DNA of 64,000 nt from Phellopilus nigrolimitatus (taxonomy: Eukaryota > Basidiomycota > Agaricomycetes > Hymenochaetales > Hymenochaetaceae): contig JAJOHG010000013.1 of the NCBI GenBank assembly GCA_021029095.1, forward strand, positions 434,001-498,000, read 5' to 3'. The position numbers were made by a program, and so were the translations under genes. Below the pieces are notes generated by a model, which was not told where the DNA came from, made no database searches, and worked only from the letters and a program-made list of their open reading frames with translations. The number at the start of each line of letters is the position of its first letter. The stretch's first letter is position 1. Below, in pieces: positions 48,854-60,157 of the stretch.

Positions 48854-50901
48854 TGACCACTGCTGCTGCGAATGCTGCAGCGAGAAACGGGAACGGGAAC
48901 GGGAACGGGAACGGATCGTGTCTGGTAAATAGCTTCTCCCATGTCCCGTCTCTCCCTCCTCACGCGCATCTTGTACTCACACTCACTGTCTTACCTCGCT
49001 CCGATTTCGAATCGCAACTTTTTGTTCGTGTCTTGGGACGTTCAAACTTTTCGCTCTCCGCTCTCTCAGATGCAGCTCAGCAGCCCCGTCAGCAGTCGCG
49101 ATCGGCATCGGGCGCGGGCTCGCCCTCCGCTGCCCTCAATGTCGCGGGCAGGGGTCCGCGATTGCGCATCAAGCCATCTCAGTCGAGAACGTCAGAGTCG
49201 CCGCGTCCCGCAGGCCCGGGTCCGGGCGTGTCGCCAGCTCCTGTGCAACAGCCATACTCCATCGCTACATACGCTAGGCCGCCAAGCCACCTCTCAGCAT
49301 CGCCTCGTTCGCAATCGCACTCACAATCGCACTCCCAATCGCCTGTTTCGCCGGTTCCCGCATCTCCCGATCCGTCACCACTTCCGAGTGGGCACCTGTC
49401 AGGCTATGCGCACCGTGGCCCGCAAGGTTTGGGGATGTCGGCATCGCCGCCCCTCCAGCACCAGCCCGGACACGCCGCCGCCGGCGTGCCTATCTCGCCG
49501 CACCTGTTGCCCGGCCCGGGCACCTCGATGCCGCCTCCGCCGCTGCCCGTGCCCGTGCCCATCTCGGCGCCGCGCCCGTCCGAGCTGCAGCGCCTGACGA
49601 AGCCGAAGCGGCTGAAGGCGCACACGGTGACGTCGAAGAGCTTCAGCATCCCGACGGTGCCGCGCGACCGCCAGTCGGGCCGCCCGCTGCTGCCGCTGAA
49701 CGTGGGCATCATGACCGTCGTCAGCCTCGGCGAAGTCTGCATGCGCGAGCACTTTCATACGGAGCGGTATATCTTCCCGGTCGGGTATGAAGTCACGCGG
49801 TGAGTCGGCAGGCCTATTAAGCTCCTCCATCTTGGCCAAATGTCTTCATTCGATACTGATACATCTTTTAGACGCTATCTCTCCACGCAGGATCCGAACG
49901 CGGAGGTGGTGTACCACTGCACGATCCTTGATGGCGGAGACGGACCCAAGTTCCAGATCATCGCAGCGGACATGCCAGACAAGCCGATCATCGCGGGCAC
50001 CGCGACGGGCGCGTGGTCGGGTATCGTGCGTGCCGCGAACCTCATCCGCAAGCGCCAGCACTCGAACAGCGTGTCTGGCCCGGACTATTTTGGGCTCGGG
50101 CAGAACACGATCAAGCACCTCATACAGGAGCTCCCGAGTGCGCACCGGCTGAAGAACTACGTCTGGCAGAAGTTCGTCGAAGGCGGGTGAGTGTCTTATT
50201 CTTTTCGTCCGGAGGACAGTTTCACCCGGGTTTACTGACGAAACACGTCCGACTTCGCAGCCCCCTGGGTGGCCGGCACGCGGCAGTCATCCCCGCCCTC
50301 CCGGACGAGTACGACTCGGTGACCGCGCTGGGCGGGTACTACCCCTCGGAGCGCGAACGCGAACGCGAGCGCGAGCGCGAGCGGGAGAGGGAGCGCGAGC
50401 GCGGGCTCGCGATGCACCACGGGGACATCATGACCGGCCTCAGCCTGTCCGTCATGCCCGCGCCCGCGCCGCCGAGCGCGGGCGCGGACGAGTACGGCGA
50501 GTACGCGGAGCACCCGCCGCCGCACCACCACCACCACCACGCGCCTCGCGCGGGCGCGGCGCACGCGCACGGCCACGGCCACGCACACCGGCGCAGCCCG
50601 TCGGCGAGCTCCGGGACGGGCTCCGCGCGCCTGTCGCGGTCGCCGACGCTGCACCGGCCGGGCGCGGGCGCGGGCTCCGGGCTGTCGGCGTACGCGCCGT
50701 CGCCGCCGCCGCGCCCGGCGTCCGCCCAGACGCACAACACGCACGCGCATGCAGCATTCCCAGCAGCAGCACAGCCCGGGCGTGCCGCCGACGCTGGCGA
50801 GCATCATGCACGCGTACCCGCCGCCCGGGGTGCCCCTGCCTGGCGCGGCGCACAGCGCGCGGTCGTCGTTCAGCTCCGAGGGCGCGCTGGCGCATGTCTG
50901 A
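47922..50901 (+). CDS. FYRN/FYRC-domain nuclear protein (TBRG1-like)
   Basis: The N-terminus MTHRGGMGPPPDRAYTLAPS leads into a coiled coil (DLAEKYSSLKKRYFELDR, then KQKETHGDLQKSMERN, then VLLDRIIELEERNKLFEDH). A basic stretch and Gly, Ala and Asn-Gly repeats follow. Near the middle is an FYRN domain (PLNVGIMTVVSLGEV, HTERYIFPVGYEVTR), directly followed by FYRC (STQDPNAEVVYHCTILDGG, FQIIAADMPDKPIIAGTATG, GPDYFGLGQNTIKHLIQELP). These paired domains occur in chromatin proteins such as TBRG1 and MLL-type factors; no SET domain is seen. After a (RE)n tract at about 50349-50404 the tail is His/Pro-rich and ends MQHSQQQHSPGVPPT to ALAHV at 50901. The tail peptide is in a different frame from the His-rich part, so an indel or unseen intron lies near 50750. 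Confidence 0.78.
48277..48335. repeat. inverted repeat inside an intron of the FYR-domain gene
   Basis: The arms AGCCCGTCTCAAATTCTG and CAGAATTGAGACGGGCT pair over about 17 bp (one bulged base) around a loop of 24 nt. It lies within the intron that separates the two coiled-coil exons and is followed by a (TTTTAC)n run. It could be a short transposon relic or a folded intron element. Confidence 0.7.
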
Positions 50902-52667
50902 GGATGCCAAGGGGCGCGATGATTCGGGGGAAAGCCCCGGCTCTCTTTCGTTTCGCTGGGGCGGTCTGTCTGTTAACCTTATTCACCTTTATGTTCCTTG
51001 CTTTCGCTGAGGATTGTTTTGTATGATTCAACTTTTTTCATTTGGATGTCGCTCATTTTTTTTTCCCGACCCCTGTTTGTCGCAAAAGCTCTTCAGAAGC
51101 TCCGCCGTTTCCCCACACCTCACCCGTTCTCCACGCCTTTCCCCCGCCTGCAAACGCACTGCCCTCCCTACTGACCTGCACTGACAACTTCCAGACTCAC
51201 AAACCCGCTTGTTTATTAGGAGGTCCACTCTGCTGTATACTACTACTGCACTCCGCGCGGCCAACCAGCCGCCCGCTGTATACGATGTTGTTCTGCTTTC
51301 TTCTTACCGAAATCCGAAAACCCGATGTGTGATGCCGATTGGTCGTTCGTTGTAAGCCGACGTGTGTGTGTATGCTACTCTGGCTTCCACGCTTCTGGAA
51401 TCGCGGACGTGCGAAGACTTGCGTTCGGCCCCCGGCCTCGCCCAGCCCAGAGCGGGCTTCGCGCCCTACACACACTCTGGGGTGGGCGGGCCCGTCTACG
51501 CCTCTCCGAAAGGAGAAGGAAAGGGGGAGGGGAAGGGAAGGGGGCAGGTCGCTGCGCCACGGTGCGCTGTGCCTGCGCGCGGTGGCGACGGGCGGCCGGC
51601 TTTCGTTTCACCCCTCCCCCCACCGTAGACGAGGGACGGCCATATGGATAGAGACTGCGACCGCTACTTCGCAGGGACCGCCGCACGTGGGACTCCTGCC
51701 GCCGCGAGGACTGTGCTGGCATGGAGTAGTATATGGGGCTGACATCTTTCTTTCTTTTTTTCTGTTTCTTTCTTTTTACTTTTCTTTTCGTTCTCTCGAT
51801 CTGGATTCTGAGTTTTGGCGTGATCTGCTGCGCGCTGGTATTGGACGGAGATTGTGTGTAGTGGAATATATGTAATACTAAAGAAAAACTAACTGGATGG
51901 GGCTTGAGCATGAGCCACACGATAGAGCGCGGGAATAACGGGAGCCCGTGCCGATTAGGATGGATGATATCATCTCGGGATTGCGAGCTGTGGACTAAGA
52001 CAGGTCTGTGATAGTTCCCTCGGCAGCACTTGGGTTGAGCCTTTACCCTCACGCCCCAAATCTTCACCCAGTGATGATGGGAGGTGCTCGCACACGATCA
52101 TGAGAAGAAGGCTGTCTGGAATGGTGACGAATATAGAAGCGTTCCACTCCGTTCCGCAATGATCATCACGGGCGAAAAAAACAAAGTGAGGTATGGACTT
52201 GGACATAATCATGCATAGCGCCGAGCTCATGGGGGTCTTGTTTTCTCGAAAGAGAGGGCGAAAAGAAACATAAGGGGCAAGGGCAAGAAAGAAGAAGAAA
52301 AAGGGAGAGAGAGAAAGGAGAATGTAGTGATGTTGTCGCGACGAACTTGATATGGACAGTTTCTATGCAGATCATCTAGCGAGGAAGCGGTGCTGGCACG
52401 CGGATGGCCGCATACACTTCCCTTTTCCCTTTTCCCCTTCGATAAAACAAGTTGCCCATCTCTCTCTTTTCCTCTCCCATCGTCTTCATACAGCCCGAAC
52501 AGCCTCCAGCGAGCCCGCCCCGCCCGCTGCCCCACCTTCCTTAACCACCCGACACTCGTTTGCCTCGCTGAGCTCTGGCTCTAAATCAGAAGCACAAAAG
52601 CACAAAAGCGCGTTGAAAAACAAAACAAAATTGGGTTGCCAGCAAGGCAGCGACGACAAACAACGCG
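50902..52667. other. non-coding interval between the FYR and SH3 genes
   Basis: No exon chain found. It contains the 3' flank of the FYR gene, C/T-rich tracts around 51730-51800 and 52240-52480, and the probable promoter of the next gene. GC-rich open frames around 51400-51650 occur in several frames at once and look accidental. Confidence 0.5.
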
Positions 52668-54520
52668 ATGGCGCACTCCCCGCGCACGCACAAGCGGAAC
52701 TGGACGGCCGCCGCGCTCGCCCCGCGCGCTCCGCAACCTGGCCTGCTCGACGGCGTGGGCAGCGTCGTCGGAGGCGCCGCCAGCGGAGTCGGCAGCGTCG
52801 TGGGCGACGTCACCGCCCTCGTCGCGCCGAAGCAGTCGTCGTCGGCGACGCCGAGCAGCACGCACAGTCCGGCGCCGACGACCGCGTCACCCCCCGCGAA
52901 AGCGCCGCCGGCGGTGACGACGACGGCGTCGCCGGAGACGAAGTCGTCTGCTGGAAGCGGCGGAAGCACCGGAGGGTCCGATAATGGGCCGAACGGCGGC
53001 TCTGGTGTGCCAGCCAGCAGCAGCTCGTCTGCGGCCTCCGGCACAAAATCCCCGCCTCAGGGCGGCGACAAGAACGGCTCGCCGGGATCCGGCGGCTCGA
53101 GCACGAACAGCATATCTGCTTCACAGACCGCCGCCAGTCCGGCTGGCAAGCCGAGCGACCCGGCATCTAGCGGCAGCTCTGTACGCTGCCGCTGCCGATA
53201 GCCCGACGCCCGTCGTCAATGCCGTCTCCGAGCCGTCCACCACCAGCAGCGCCACCAGCCGCCAGCACCTCTGCCACGTTCGACAAGGAAGCGTCCTCTT
53301 CGGGCGTCCACAGCACCGCGACGATCACAGGCCTCGCGGGATCGACGTCCGGCGCGGCGGCGAACGAGGGTCCCAGCCCCGATCCGGGCTCCGGCGGCGG
53401 AGGCGGCGTTAACGGCAGCAGCGACGCGTCCCAGAAGAGCGGCGGCCTCGCGCCGGGCGTCGTCGCCGCCATCGCGGTCATCAGCGCCCTCGCGCTCGTC
53501 GCCGTCCTGCTGTTCGCCGCGCGGAAGTGGCACAGGCAGCGCCGCGCCCTCCGCCTCAAACACTGGGCGGAGAAGAGCACGCGCCGCGGCAGCGCCTTCG
53601 CGTTCCTCGGCAGCGGCAGCGGCAGCAGCAACAATAGCAGCAACGGCGGCGGGAGGGGCGAGAAGGGCGGGAGCCCGACCGACGGGTCGCGTAGCAACCG
53701 CAGCAGCTTCGGCACGACGTTCGACCAGGGCCTGCGCCCGTTCACGCCGGAGGCCGTGCCCGCCGCCCCGAGGATCAGCCCGCTGCTCGAGCCGTCCGCG
53801 TCCAACTTCACCGAGTTCTACACGCCGCGCGCGAGCAGCGTCTCGCCGGGCCGGAGCACGCCGTCGAGCCTCTTCACCCGCCCGACGCTCCCGCACCCGG
53901 AGAGCGCCGCGGGCGCGCACCGCCGCCTGTCCGACCGCTCGTCGCTCTTCTCGCTCGGCAGCGCGGCCGCGGCCGAGAAGGACGCCGGCGCCGACGCGGG
54001 CGGGCAGTACCTCCTCGTGCCGCCGCTGCAGATGAACACGCCCGGCGCACAGCAGCTGAGCCCGATCTCCGTGGGTCCGTGGAGCCCGAGCGAGCGCTGG
54101 TCCTTCCCCAAGCCCCCGCCCGCCTCGTCCGCGGGGTCGCCGCCGCCCACGAGTGCTGACGACCCCTTCGCCGACCCGGGCGCGGCTGCGCTGCGCCGTG
54201 TGTCCGCGTCTGGCGCGTCGTCTGCATCCAGCGACGGCGGCGCGACGACGCCGAGCGCGGTGACGTGCCGCACGAGTGCGTCGGCAGAGCTCATCAAGCG
54301 GCCGTTCGTGCCGACGCTCGCGGACGAGCTGGCCGTGCGGCGCGGGGACGCGGTGCACGTGCTGCAGAGCTTCGACGACGGCTGGGCGCAGGTCGCGCGC
54401 GCGCACTCGGGCGAGACGGGGCTGATCCCCGTCGACTGCCTGCGCGAGGCCGGCGAGGCGCTGCCTGCGTTCCTGGCCGCGCGGCGCGTCAGCAGCTGCG
54501 GCGGCGCCGTGGCCCTGTGA
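52668..54520 (+). CDS. single-pass membrane protein with C-terminal SH3 domain
   Basis: The N-terminal part MAHSPRTHKRNWTAAALAPR is followed by a Gly/Val segment (GVGSVVGGAASGVGSVVGDV) and a long Ser/Thr/Pro/Gly-rich region typical of an extracellular stalk. A clear transmembrane helix, GVVAAIAVISALALVAVLLF, precedes the basic stop-transfer ARKWHRQRRALR. The cytoplasmic part is Ser/Pro-rich and ends in an SH3 domain: KRPFVPTLADELAVRRGDAV, VLQSFDDGWAQVAR, GETGLIPVDCLRE. The layout resembles fungal Fus1-like surface sensors. The first frame stops at 53201 and the second opens by 53219; an intron near 53179-53270 is likely, but I could not find a phase-matched pair, so a frameshift is possible. 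No standard signal peptide is seen. Confidence 0.7.
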
Positions 54521-57500
54521 GGATTTCCGAGTTTTCTATATGTGCGTGTTTTTCGGGTTTGAGATGGGGTGGTCTGGCCTGGTTGGCTGAAGTGGGCTTT
54601 TACAGCAGTGTTTCACCCCCGCCGTCCGACTTTGTGCTCGTTACCGCCTTTCAGACCCCCTGCGACCCCCCGTGTCGCGTCCCCTCCCACCGAATCGGAA
54701 ATGAATGCTCTACTGATATGTTCCTAACTCCATATTGACTGCTGGGCCGGCGCGTTTCGTTCCGCTTCCAGTCCGGCCTCAGCGCGGTTCGCCCTATCCT
54801 TAATTCGCTTCGCTTCCCCGCTTCTCAGACGCTGCCGATCTTGTTTGTTCTATGCTTCGTCGTCGCAGTCTATATGCCGTTCGCACTCGCTGACCTGCGC
54901 ATATGTTTTTCTCGTATACACTCCGCTTCTTGCTCCAGCACGGAGCACATATATACTGTACAACCCCCCGCGCGCCCCTGCGTCTAAACCGCCTTACCAT
55001 CTTCCCCCCGGCGCACACGGCACCGACATGCCAATGCCAATATGTCCCCCCGCTCTATACCTCGTCCCAGGCCCCCCTTCTTGTGTTGTATCATTTCGTC
55101 GTTCTGCTGGCTTCTGCGTGGGGAGGAACCCGATTGTTTTGTAGCGTGTCTCTGTCTGCCCGTATTTGTGTCCGTCCCTTCTTCGACGTATTTCTGGCTT
55201 TAGATGTCTCCCTGCGTGCGTATATATATAACAGAAAATGGAAATGTCTTTTTTTCTTTTCTTTTTCGTAAGGAGTGTGTACTGTGTGTGTGTGAGTGCT
55301 TGTGCGCATGGTATGTGTGTTGGTTTTTCGACGTCGTTTTTGGCGGTTTGTTCTGATCCTCATAACGCACGTCCGGGCTTGAGTTTCTTGCCCTTCTGGT
55401 GTTTTTTTCTTGCCTTGCTTCGCACTTACCTCTGAGCGTTCATACAGTATACCACACCTCCCTTAGACACCGCTAGGCCCCCACATCTCCTTTAGTCCTC
55501 ACTAATTCTGCCCCCTGCTTATATATATTTGAGAAGAGGACATACATCTGTCCATTCGCGAGTGCGGAAAAACGGACGTAAAATCAGCGTCTCTTCGACA
55601 TTGTGCAACCACAATCTACGGTTATTGATTACTTGGACAGAAAGCAGCAGGGTGTGCAGGAAACTGCTGACTTCGTGTCTCAGCGTGACCCTGGCAGATC
55701 CTCTAACACGCGTCGTCAGAGAAATCCACTCTGTGGGCGTGACAAATGCTTTATTTTCTCCGTAGAACCCCTTTATCTGGTTTGATTCTATGAACAAAGT
55801 GTCACAGCGACTACACAGAGTGCTCATGGCATTCATCCTATAACTCATTTTTTAATAGAAGTAGCGCGGTCGGCCATGTTTCGAACTGAAGCCCCGATTG
55901 CGATAGCGAAGTGAGAATGATACAAGCGTTCTCCAGTTCTGAGGAGCATAAGCGAGGGTTGCTTGTGTACTTACCCGTTGTGATGCGCTATCAGAAATAA
56001 AAGAAGAAGACGGGCGCAACCCTTTCTTACTGACAGAGGAGAGCGTCGTCTTGCTGAGCAGCGGAGTCCGAAATAAAGTTGTTATTTGGGGGAATCGAAA
56101 TTGTGTATGTTGAAGCGGAATAAAGTTGCTCGGCGAAAATACATGTAGCGCCTGAGCTTCAGCCTTTTTAATCAACGTTTCTTACCAAACGTTGAAACTC
56201 CGCTATGAACGTGCATTTTGTGAGTCACGTGATTGTGTAGGTTTTGCACGTGCCGTACGAGAATCATCGCCCCCTTTTCCATTGCCAAGGTGGAAGCTCG
56301 TCCTCTGGACTTGTCATGGACTCTTTGTCGTTGAGAATCTAATAAATTATCCTATCCTTACTCCAGAGCAACCCCCCTCCCCCGATCTCTTCTGTATGAA
56401 GCTCACTATCCGGGCAGCTCTAGATTCATAGTCACGAGAACGACGGGCTGCAAGACACTACCTTTCCTTCCTTTATCAGTCGCGCATGACCCAGATACGC
56501 TCCCCGTTCCTTCATCTACAATGCTCTTTCTGCGGGTAATCATCCCCGCGCCTCGTTTTTCTTCTGTTTCACAGATTGAAGACAACGATCTCGTGGTTTG
56601 TAGCGCATCCGCTGAATCCGGGAAAGGTAGTGCGTGCTTGCCAAACGCCGAGATGTAAATGTCTCATGCCCCTTCCCTGTCCTGCCCTCCGCAGAAGGCC
56701 GTTCAGTCAGGTCCATACTTCACGTTAGCTGGGAACGGTCCGAGGTGACACTGTATCTGCCGAGTTCCCCTGCTTTAAGGGAACGTGCACTGTAACTCCA
56801 AGACCCAAGTAATTGAATGTAGAACTGGCATGAAAGCAGCGCATGTGAAGACCCTATGGCTCGACCTGACGGAAGGAAATGGACTACCAGCAATCACCTG
56901 AGCATTCGACGTGTGTCGCGCAGAAAGAAATGACGTCGGAGGGCTTCTGGACCGGATTTCAAGGCGACCCATCCGGGAAAAGGAAGGTTTGCCTTTGGAG
57001 CTTAGACTTACTTACTTGGTGACCGGGAAAGACGTCGAGTGACGGCACCGCGTCTACTTGCCTAAACGTTATCGGAGTACCAGCCCCGAATCTAGCGGCT
57101 TTCCGTTTTCTCGAGGTCTGCCGTCTCGTGCCTCGAGCTTCTTTGTTTGATGTGCGTGGTTATTTGCCTCAAGGCCAATCGAATTCCGTACATTATACAT
57201 GGCTTCCCGCGTGCTTGGCATGTCCCACAAGTTGAAGAGCATGACGGCTTCATCTTGGACTCAGCTGATTAAAGATTCGTATGACCCGCCAATACCTCGC
57301 AAGATCACGTTCATTCATTTCTCCTAGGCCGGATACCACAGAAGACATTTTGAATCGGTCACCGGGATTTCCTTGGTACAGGTGATTCCGGAGAGCCCTT
57401 CTGGCGAATTCCGAATGGATCTAAAGGCTTCGTTAGAAGAGTCCGAAAACCCAAGCTCCCGAATTAACGACTTTGCCGAGAAAAGTATGTGTCAAGAAGC

Positions 57501-58014
57501 TTTGATTCTTCTCTGCAAACCTCCTCAAATTAAGTCCCGTGTTTAATTTACTGACCTCGAATAATATTGCTCACGCAGAATGTTGTCACACCCAGGAGGA
57601 AACGACAGACAAGCTGGTTTTGAGCTGAAGGAATGTGACCATCTGTCATGTTGTTCAGTAGCTAAAGCGAAATACTCAATGAGTTTCGTTCATCTCCTTT
57701 CTCCCTTTAGAATAAGAATCTAGGAATTCGTCGGGTCACAATCTGTGGAATAAACGAAGTCAGTATATGCTCTCACTGACACTCAAAACGTATATGCGGA
57801 AAATGGGAACGGCAGAGATTATTGACCACAAGTATCGCTGGAAGAAACTGTATGGCTATATGGAATAACAATGCCACCTTCGCATTACTACGCGTTTCCC
57901 CCTCAATTCTTTCCCTTACCACCCCATCACCAGTGCGTCTTTCCCCTCCTCCCAACTCCGCGGCTCCTCCCCCTTTTTGTTTCGCAAACAGCGCATTAAC
58001 CGAATGACACTTGA
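54521..58014. other. 3.5-kb interval without a recognised gene
   Basis: The first kilobase is T-rich 3' flank of the SH3 gene. The rest has no long exon, no RNA gene and no transposon ends that I could see. Short open segments at 55852-56175 (minus) and 56192-56431 (plus) are not supported by family resemblance or splice structure. Confidence 0.5.
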
Positions 58015-58445
58015 TTAAAACATGAGCTTCGCAAATAGCTCCTCCGTTCGCCTAGCTGAGTACAATGGGCTGCAATGCTGCAGCAGTGCGTCGACGGTCT
58101 CGAACATGGCATTTTCATCTGCGGCGGTAGAGGCGGCGCAATGTGAACGAGCAGAAGTTCCCGTGACCTGCCAATGCGCAGTTAATATCATGTGTTTAGT
58201 TGTCCGGGTGAAAAAACTCCAGCTCTGTTCATCGTCCATACCTGAAAGCCTCGAATCGAGAGCGTGACATAGACTCGCACTCTCTCCAAGAGCTCAACGC
58301 TTGCATTGGCCTCGTATGCGGAGGTTTGGCCGAAGAGGCTATACTCTACAATCCCGAAGGACTGTTCGTCAAGAGCGCGTTTCAGCTCTTCCTGGAAGAA
58401 AGAGGGCGGAGACTGAATAGTGGGCGAGGCGGATTTCGAGGTCAT
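58015..58445 (-). CDS. small GSKIP-like domain protein
   Basis: Two exons joined across one 74-bp intron (after RGFQ, next exon VTGTSARS) give about 118 residues, starting MTSKSASPTIQSPPSFFQEE and ending EELFAKLMF. The first half is KRALDEQSFGIVEYSLFGQ, then ASVELLERVRVYVTLSIRGF. The last part, FETVDALLQHCSPLYSARRT, resembles the C-terminal helix region of GSKIP/DUF727 proteins, which bind GSK3 and PKA. The match is by pattern only; it may instead be an unrelated small fungal protein. Confidence 0.5.
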
Positions 58446-60157
58446 GGTGACAAAATGCGGAGACTCAAGGCTAGTGGAGACGACGAGCATTATAAGGGGA
58501 AGGTCATATTATTTGCCAGCATTTATGTAACGCAGCGGGACGAGGAAGTAGAGAAGTTTGAGCGTAAAGTTAACGCGACGGACTTCTGAATAGACGCGAT
58601 CTGAGTCTAATCGGCCCAGAAACACGGTCAAATATTGATCACGTCAGCTAGCGATAGCTACGCGTCGGCTTTTTCCGGCGTCCCTGAAGTATTCAATATA
58701 TCCTCAGAGGTTGACATTACAGTGAAGGCGAAAAAGTAGGTCGCATAGAGAATATTATGACTGATCTAGATATATGTAGACGTGACTGATGCGAGCTCCA
58801 ATATAAAATAGTGAATCACTTTTTTGTAGAGTACCATCCTACTCGACTGATGATGTGGTCCTATTTTTCTTCAGAGTAAAAGCTGTATTTCATGAATGCA
58901 TGCGAATGTTCCGAAAATTGCCTTGTAGATCTATAGTATACCTGTGTTACTCGTAGTAATGAATTACGGTTTCCAATCGACACGTACAATTAAAGGTCAG
59001 CGGTCTTCCTCCCCGTCGCAAACGATCCTTTATTGGACCTTCCCCTTCCTATTTCTAAATTTCTGAGCAAGCTAGACAGATGATCTTTTGATTGCGCGGA
59101 TAAACATCGCTGTCCGCGGCACCTGGTCAATTGAAACCAGCGTTCAGGATGAACGTTTACTGTAGAAAGGTCTTGCTGCGATGAAACTGCCGGAACTCGG
59201 AGATAGAGGTGCAGCGGGAATCCTCAGGAGAATCGGAGGTTTATAGCGGACCGTGAACTACAATTTCAAGGTCTTCTGCCCTAGAAGAACACCCACAGTT
59301 TCGCACAATACAGATCAACACGATAAACCGTGTCGAGAAGCAAGTCATGGCATTGCGGGAATAAATCAGATCACAAGTGAAAAGACTGATTGATATTGTA
59401 TCCTGAGTGACGCCGTTGGCTAGTCGGACAACATGAAGTTAGCTCCCAAGATTGAGACATCCAGTAAGTTTCATGACAGAGCGAGGCAGATAGCCAACGA
59501 AAAACAAAAAAAAACCCGCAATGGCTTGCTGCAGCTAGAATCATTTCTCCAGATCTTCCTAATGAAAAAGCAATTAAGACATCTATGGGTCTCTGGCGAC
59601 TATTTCGCCTAAAGCCAGGGAATCTTGTCTCAGGTCTGGAGTAGTCCTTCTTCGCAAAGGTTCTTTTCCTCGAGCAGGAAGCGCATGCAGCTTGTAATAG
59701 CCATTGGAAGACAACCGCCTGGGCGTATTATAATTGATTGTTGCATTTTGCCATTGGCTAACTTGGTATGTTAACTCAGAGAAAAAATGGTGGAGGCGCA
59801 CTACTGACAGATCCGTCAAAGACGGCTAAGCTCTCTTTTCCCCTCATGTCCAAGAGGCATATCCTGAGCTTAAATTGTCACGCAGCTTTAATTAACGTAA
59901 GTTCCGAGTCCCAAAGTGCACTGGCAAAGGAAGAGCTTGAGAATATTAGCAAAGTGCTTTCAGTGTCGCGGCGCAGGCGGCTTGATCGCGACCCCCGCGG
60001 CTAACTGCGGACGCGTCGTGACAGACTTGTGAACACGTCTCGTCTTCACGCAGTCCGTACCGTTGCTCAACATCTTCCGGCCAGCATAATCTGCTTTGTC
60101 TGTATTCAAAACTAGCGACTATCTCATCTCCAAGTGTGCGGCGGACGTGCTTCTGAA
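58446..60157. other. AT-richer intergenic region upstream of the Vps45 gene
   Basis: No exon chain recognised. Composition is more AT-rich than in neighbouring genes. It holds only short open segments on both strands; 59946-60330 on the minus strand are shadows of the Vps45 leader region. Confidence 0.5.

Noticed and set aside
51339..51875. 178-codon plus-strand frame
   Set aside because: It is low complexity and T/C-rich toward its end, overlaps frames on both strands, and lacks a recognisable domain.
55852..56431. Two opposing short open frames
   Set aside because: No family resemblance, no splice structure, and composition like the surrounding intergenic DNA.
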